Source of the DNA: CAYTTR01 sp964440805
GTDB taxonomy: Bacteria > Acidobacteriota > Aminicenantia > Aminicenantales > Aminicenantaceae
Reading direction: 5' to 3'
Assembly (NCBI GenBank): GCA_964440805.1
Contig: CAYTTR010000010.1
Location: 13,072 to 77,071 of the forward strand
Length of the DNA stretch: 64,000 nucleotides
Below the pieces are notes generated by a model. It was not told the DNA's origin. It did not search any database and saw nothing but the letters and a program-made list of their open reading frames with translations. Below, piece after piece: positions 59,658-64,000 of this stretch; within the stretch, counting starts at the first letter, position 1, and the number at the start of each line of letters is the position of its first letter. The translations under genes were made by a program, and so were the position numbers.

Positions 59658-61259
59658 TCAGTGAATATAGCCTAAGGATTTAAGCATCTCCAGGCTCTTT
59701 GGATCCAAGTGGATTTCTTTTTTTTCTTCAAGTATTTCTATGGTTTTACTTTGAACTCTTTTAATTAAGTCTCTCAGTTCTTTGTTTGCTTTTTCAGGTG
59801 GAAAAAGATTGTTTCTTTCTTGGGGATCAAGCTTCAGGTTGTATAGTTCCATGGATTTTTCTTCAGGTGAAATAATAAAATGCCAGGGATAAAGAAGGCC
59901 AGCATACTTGTTTTGAACAGCTTCGGGACGGTAGGTTTCCTGGAAAATAAAGTCATTCTTTTTGGACTTCGATTGAAGGAGATCCCGGCCTTTATAAAAT
60001 GATGACTTCTTCCACTTCATTATACCACAAACTGTGGGAGCTACATCTAAAAGTGAAGCCAGTTCATTTTTCCGCGCTCCTTTTTCTTGAAGCAGTGGAG
60101 AAGAGATTATAAAAGGAATCTTCATGTAGACATCATATAGAAAATGGATGTGTCCAAAGTAGCGGTCACCAAATCGGGTGGTGGTTTCTCCCAGGCCTTC
60201 ACCGTGGTCTCCTACCAGGATGAAAAGACTTTCTGATACCATATTATTATCTTTAAGCCATGATCTGAGTTCACCGATTTTTGAGTCCATGTACTCCACT
60301 TCTCTCCGGTAAAATGTGCGCAGTTCTTCGTCAGTTAGAAAAATTTCAGCCTCTATGAGCATTGTTACTTCTTTTTCCAGGCCGTTGTTTATTAATTTGA
60401 TAGTCCCTTTATCCCAACCCAGCCAGATTACTTCTTCTTGACGCTCCACCGCTTCCATATCTTCAACTATTATTTGAAAGTTTTCTTCTTGGCTTAAAAA
60501 CAGTTTATTTATTCTGAAAAGGGATTCTTCTTCCGGATGGGAATTTATTATTTCCAGAAGGATAAGATTTTCTCCCTTTTTAGCCTTAAAAGAGAATGAA
60601 ATCTTTTCCTTTTTCTGCAGAGAAAACAGCACAGGAGAGCTTCCTGGAGGATAGATTTTCAAATCAGGAGGAATATCAGGTGGTGCATAGGGATCATGAG
60701 GATCGGAATAATGAATCCAAAGAAACATTTTCTGGCCTTTATTTTTTTCTATCCATTGAAAAACTCTTCTGTTTATCTCATCAGCATTCAGATACCAGCG
60801 TTCGGGAGGAAAACCGTCGAAGTAATCCTTAAAACCATGATTCAACTTGAATCTTGATTTGAGTACACCGAGGGAAACAAAGGCTGACGTGGCATAACCT
60901 TTTTCCTTGAAGATTGATGCCAGGGAAATCCATTCTTCTTTTTGTCTAAAAATTTGACCGTTGTTGTAAAGTTCCAGAATATGGGGAGGAAGAGAATAGA
61001 AAATGGCTGCGTGAGCCGGAGCAGTGATGGGAATGGGAGAATAAGCTTTTTGAAAAAGGATCCCTTCGCTGGCAAAAGAATCAATAGCCGGGGTTGAGGC
61101 CTTACCTTGATGATAGCTGCTTATGTAATCTGCTCTTTGTGTGTCCAGGGTGATAAGAATGATGTTCTTATAGTGATTATCATTTTTTAAACCGCAGGAA
61201 ACAAGGAAAAGAATTAATGATAAAGTAATGAAAGGTTTCAGTGTTAAATGAGAAGTCAT
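59658..61259 (-). CDS. Sulfatase-fold lipoprotein with Thr in the nucleophile position (short)
   Basis: A 533-residue exported alkaline-phosphatase-superfamily enzyme. The lipoprotein signal has lipobox LVSC (Cys22, then Gly). The core shows ITLDTQRADY (metal Asp D39, followed by Thr where FGly sulfatases have a second Asp), the nucleophile loop TAPAH (T79) and VGDHGEGLGE. The formylglycine motif (C/S)xPxR is absent; TxPxH takes its place. A beta-rich insert of about 100 residues (about 215-320) splits the catalytic domain. The C-terminus ends LKSLGYIH, shared with the upstream gene. It is likely a surface hydrolase or phospho-transferase on glycans or lipids. Sulfatase activity is doubtful. 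It overlaps the upstream gene by ATGA. Confidence 0.85.
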   Translation of the reverse strand: MTSHLTLKPFITLSLILFLVSCGLKNDNHYKNIILITLDTQRADYISSYHQGKASTPAIDSFASEGILFQKAYSPIPITAPAHAAIFYSLPPHILELYNNGQIFRQKEEWISLASIFKEKGYATSAFVSLGVLKSRFKLNHGFKDYFDGFPPERWYLNADEINRRVFQWIEKNKGQKMFLWIHYSDPHDPYAPPDIPPDLKIYPPGSSPVLFSLQKKEKISFSFKAKKGENLILLEIINSHPEEESLFRINKLFLSQEENFQIIVEDMEAVERQEEVIWLGWDKGTIKLINNGLEKEVTMLIEAEIFLTDEELRTFYRREVEYMDSKIGELRSWLKDNNMVSESLFILVGDHGEGLGETTTRFGDRYFGHIHFLYDVYMKIPFIISSPLLQEKGARKNELASLLDVAPTVCGIMKWKKSSFYKGRDLLQSKSKKNDFIFQETYRPEAVQNKYAGLLYPWHFIISPEEKSMELYNLKLDPQERNNLFPPEKANKELRDLIKRVQSKTIEILEEKKEIHLDPKSLEMLKSLGYIH

Positions 61260-63913
61260 CTAATATAACCAAGAGCTCTTAAACGTTCACGCAAACTCTC
61301 GTCCATAGTCACTTCATCCATTTCCTTTTTTTGTTTTTCTGCTTCTTCATATATTTTGGATATTTTTTCCATAAGTTCAAAACACAAATCCCTAAAAGCT
61401 ATATTTGCAGCCAGGTTGTTTTTTTCTTGAGGATCCTTTTCCAAGTCGTAAAGTTCGATCTTAGAACCTCTAAAATCCCGAGCTACACTTTTAGTATAGG
61501 CAGATATGATTTTTTTGTTTAGAATTAATTTAAAATTATCCTGATTAATAGCAACGACGGTTGGAGCAAAGTCGAATTCTCTTAAGGCTAAGTCACAAAC
61601 GAAAGTTCTTTGTTTTTTCTCTTTTCCTTCTAAGATTGGGATGAGCGACCGCCCGTCAAATTCGTATGAGGGGGTCTTTAAGTTCAGGTAGTCCAGGATA
61701 GTTGGGAAAAAATCGGTGATACGTGAGATGTTCTCGATTTGCTGCCCTTTGTATTCATAACCTGGAAATTTGATGATTGAAGCGATTTTTATCCCTTCAT
61801 CATATAGGCTGTGATCGTGAAGCCATGCCTCATGATCGTAGAACTCTTCTCCGTGGTCGCTGACTAAAATAATCAGAGAATTGTCATACAATTCGAACTC
61901 TTTCAGTTTATCCAATATGGGTTGAACGAAAACCGCATCGGTGTATTTGATTTCGCCATCATAGAGTGCTCTGATATTTTGTTCTTCTTCTTCGGTAAAA
62001 TGGGCGTCAAACCGACCTTTTTCTTTTAATAAGTTTTCCATTCTAACTCGTTTCCATTTGGCACCCTTAGCTAAGAATTCTTTTCCAAGGGGGGAAGGAT
62101 TGGAATAAGGATCATGAGGTTGGTAAGTATGGAGAAACATGAAGAATCTTTTATCTCTGTTATCCTCAAGCCACAAAGAAGCCATTTCAGCCAAACGTTC
62201 AGCCTCATCTACCCGGATGGCTCGATCCCCGCGAAGTTTGATTTCTTGATAGGAATCAAATCCTTTGGAGAATCCGTATGATTCACTAAGATACCCTCCT
62301 CCGGTAAAAGCTGCACATATATATCCTTTGGTCCGCAAAATATCGGCCAGGGTTAAAAATTCCGAATCCATTTTTTGCAGGGGAAAATATACTTGATGAT
62401 GGAAATTATCTAAGGATGTTAGTAGTGATATATGGGCAGGAAGAGTCCAGGATGTTGTACTGTAGCTGTTTTTGAAAAGAACTCCATCTGAAGCAAGAAC
62501 ATCGATTGCCGGGCTTGTGTCTCTCGGGTATCCATAACAGCCGAGATGATCGGGTCTTACAGTATCAAGGGAAATTAGAATGATATTGGTCTGTGCTTCC
62601 TCTTCAATCTGATAAATAAGAGGATTCACCCAGACAGGAATTACAGGAGGGGAATTTTGATTTATGTCTTCTGTTCGATACTTTGATGTGTGAAAGGAAA
62701 GGTGAACATTTGTTCCTTCGTATGAATTAAGATCTATCTTTCGGTTTATGATATCTTTTTTTTCATCCCAAGTGATAATTTCATCAAAAATAAGATTTTC
62801 CTGATTATCTTTGTTTATGATAATTCGAAACCGAAAAGGAATTCTGGAATTTCTCCTCCTAAACTCATTAAGGATTCCATAGCCGAATTCAAGAACAGCA
62901 TTAGAAGGAATTCTCACCTTCACCTTGTATTCACTTTCTGGAGGAGCAATGAGGGTATTCAAGGAAAATTCATCAAAGGGAATTTTCTTTTTGATGGAAT
63001 ATGGATTGGGACCTGAACCGAAATCATATAAGGGAAACTTATTTTTTAAGCCGTATAAATATTGAATTTCAGGGCTGACCGCTTCTATCTTTTTTTCCGG
63101 GATAGAAGAGTGGGTATAATAATTTAATGTAAAAGACTCTTCAGGAGAAGTTGAGTCTTTCCTGGGGGGAGAGGTCAAGAGAATAATGTTTGATGTACCG
63201 GACATCTTTACCCGGCCGAGCACAACAGAGCCATTATTTTTCTGGTTCTCTTGGGCAAGCTTTATCTCGATTATATATTCACCCAGGACTGTATTTCTTC
63301 TGATCCGGTACCATTTATTTTGAGAAATAATCAATTCTTCTTCATCAGTGTGGTTGAATGAAACCAATACCCGGGGATTATGATCTTTTTTGTCAGGAAT
63401 AGCAAAGAACAGATCCAGGGTTAGAATTCCTTTAGGAAGCAGTTTTTCAAATTGAAATGAATTCTCCTCATCTAAAATGATTCCTTGTTCAGTTCTGTCA
63501 AATCCAGGAAACCTCCTTAAATCCAATGATTCATCTGTTTCCAGCCACTGCCATCCATATTTCCGTTTTTTATCACTCCTCATATACTTTACTTTTCTAC
63601 TGTTTTCAAGAAGTTCTATTCCTTCCGGGGATTCCGATTCATGGTCCCCCAAGATAGGATAGCTGCTGGAGGCTGCCCATACATCCTGCTCCGGGCTGGA
63701 AAGTTCGGGAACATGCATCCATTTTCCGGTTAAATCTTCTTCAACGAAATTGAAATTTTCGATAATGTTTTTTAAAGGGGACTGAATAACACCTTTTTCT
63801 GTCAATTCATCAATAAGCCTAAAAACTTTAGAATCTTTCTCTCTTGATGGAATACAGCTCAATCCATTTAAAAATAAGGTGATTAGCAACGTACAACCGA
63901 TTTTTTTCATCAT
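61256..63913 (-). CDS. Large sulfatase-fold lipoprotein with Thr nucleophile and N-terminal beta domains
   Basis: An 885-residue paralogue of the downstream gene. A signal peptide has a probable lipobox Cys (LNGLSC). About 410 residues of predicted beta-rich domains follow, with one near 90-250 and a jelly-roll-like one near 330-430. The sulfatase-fold catalytic domain comes last: ISLDTVRPDHLGCYGYPRD, then the TLPAH nucleophile loop (Thr about 491), SDHGEEFYDH and KIELYDLEKDPQEKNNL. The protein ends in LRALGYIR. FGly consensus is missing. The N-terminal domains suggest binding of a polymer substrate at the cell surface. The start could be the second Met; only a weak GGAG lies upstream. Confidence 0.83.
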   Translation of the reverse strand: MMKKIGCTLLITLFLNGLSCIPSREKDSKVFRLIDELTEKGVIQSPLKNIIENFNFVEEDLTGKWMHVPELSSPEQDVWAASSSYPILGDHESESPEGIELLENSRKVKYMRSDKKRKYGWQWLETDESLDLRRFPGFDRTEQGIILDEENSFQFEKLLPKGILTLDLFFAIPDKKDHNPRVLVSFNHTDEEELIISQNKWYRIRRNTVLGEYIIEIKLAQENQKNNGSVVLGRVKMSGTSNIILLTSPPRKDSTSPEESFTLNYYTHSSIPEKKIEAVSPEIQYLYGLKNKFPLYDFGSGPNPYSIKKKIPFDEFSLNTLIAPPESEYKVKVRIPSNAVLEFGYGILNEFRRRNSRIPFRFRIIINKDNQENLIFDEIITWDEKKDIINRKIDLNSYEGTNVHLSFHTSKYRTEDINQNSPPVIPVWVNPLIYQIEEEAQTNIILISLDTVRPDHLGCYGYPRDTSPAIDVLASDGVLFKNSYSTTSWTLPAHISLLTSLDNFHHQVYFPLQKMDSEFLTLADILRTKGYICAAFTGGGYLSESYGFSKGFDSYQEIKLRGDRAIRVDEAERLAEMASLWLEDNRDKRFFMFLHTYQPHDPYSNPSPLGKEFLAKGAKWKRVRMENLLKEKGRFDAHFTEEEEQNIRALYDGEIKYTDAVFVQPILDKLKEFELYDNSLIILVSDHGEEFYDHEAWLHDHSLYDEGIKIASIIKFPGYEYKGQQIENISRITDFFPTILDYLNLKTPSYEFDGRSLIPILEGKEKKQRTFVCDLALREFDFAPTVVAINQDNFKLILNKKIISAYTKSVARDFRGSKIELYDLEKDPQEKNNLAANIAFRDLCFELMEKISKIYEEAEKQKKEMDEVTMDESLRERLRALGYIR

Positions 63914-63948
63914 AATGCTGTTGTCTCCATTTTTTTTATTTTGTTTTT

Positions 63949-63977
63949 ATTTTAGATGCTAAGTTAAGACTTGTCGG
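63949..63977 (-). promoter_or_regulatory. Candidate promoter for the sulfatase-fold gene pair
   Basis: On the minus strand CCGACA, 17 nt, TAAAAT, giving a leader of about 30 nt before the start at 63913. Confidence 0.42.
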
Positions 63978-64000
63978 AAAGGAAGGAGAAAGAGTAGTTC

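Noticed and set aside
1..64000. tRNA, rRNA, prophage or insertion sequence genes
   Set aside because: No T-loop-like sequence with matching acceptor stems, no rRNA motifs and no transposase, integrase or phage structural proteins were found by eye; a covariance-model scan could still find a divergent tRNA.

Overview
The window looks like a piece of a Gram-negative, probably anaerobic or facultatively fermentative bacterial chromosome, moderately A+T-rich. An outer membrane is implied by BamD, several predicted secreted beta-barrels and an ExbD. Protein and peptide use is implied by two OPT transporters, CstA, an NSS symporter, threonine aldolase and acyl-CoA enzymes. The Thr-type sulfatase-fold lipoproteins, the B12/radical SAM-DUF2344 fusion, the membrane pyrophosphatase and the general gene order are reminiscent of Aminicenantes/Acidobacteriota-like lineages. 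That placement is an impression, not a phylogenetic result. A run of 10 N at 10882-10891 shows the sequence is a draft assembly. No rRNA, tRNA, CRISPR array, transposase or prophage was seen.

Layout. 1-6 kb: TCA-cycle genes, with icd-mdh-fumarase beta-sucC on the minus strand and a divergent acnB. 6-9.5 kb: a one-domain EF-Tu-like protein, a two-subunit B12 acyl-CoA mutase with isobutyryl-CoA mutase-type active-site residues, and an M23 peptidase. 9.5-13.8 kb: def-fmt, a PqqD-like protein and an OPT transporter (minus). 13.8-21.8 kb: mreB-mreC-mreD-PBP2-rodA cell-shape operon and a B12/radical SAM fusion. 21.8-30 kb: acyl-CoA dehydrogenase, VKOR-DsbA fusion, orphan ExbD, CstA, a second OPT and a glycosyltransferase. 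30-33 kb: ACT protein, PKD outer-membrane protein and a hairpin-rich repeat zone. 33-43 kb: nusA-infB-ylxP-rbfA-nrnA-truB-NSS symporter-DUF507 pair (minus) and a K+-type membrane pyrophosphatase. 43-51.6 kb: miaB, recN, subtilisin, barrel protein, bamD, sugar-nucleotide epimerase, rpe and a PASTA protein (minus). 51.7-55.7 kb: threonine aldolase, a DUF224-type Fe-S membrane oxidoreductase and a barrel protein. 56-64 kb: dihydrolipoyl dehydrogenase, an unusual radical SAM protein with a separately encoded SPASM partner, and two sulfatase-fold lipoproteins.

How the genes fit together. The TCA genes, acyl-CoA mutase, acyl-CoA dehydrogenase and the Fe-S membrane protein fit oxidation of amino-acid-derived (branched) acyl-CoAs, with electrons passed to a quinone pool. 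The transporters would supply peptides and amino acids, and the pyrophosphatase would recover energy from PPi. Many intergenic regions carry good sigma70-type promoters (TTGACA-17-TATAAT-like) and strong Shine-Dalgarno sites.

The least explained material is of two kinds. One is non-coding repeats: a family of degenerate 9-bp tandem arrays in at least six intergenic gaps, and a 76-bp element present twice whose copies differ only by transitions. The other is the 57.5-64 kb cluster, with a CX5CX2C radical SAM enzyme behind a duplicated N-terminal module, its split SPASM partner, and Thr-nucleophile sulfatase-fold lipoproteins.
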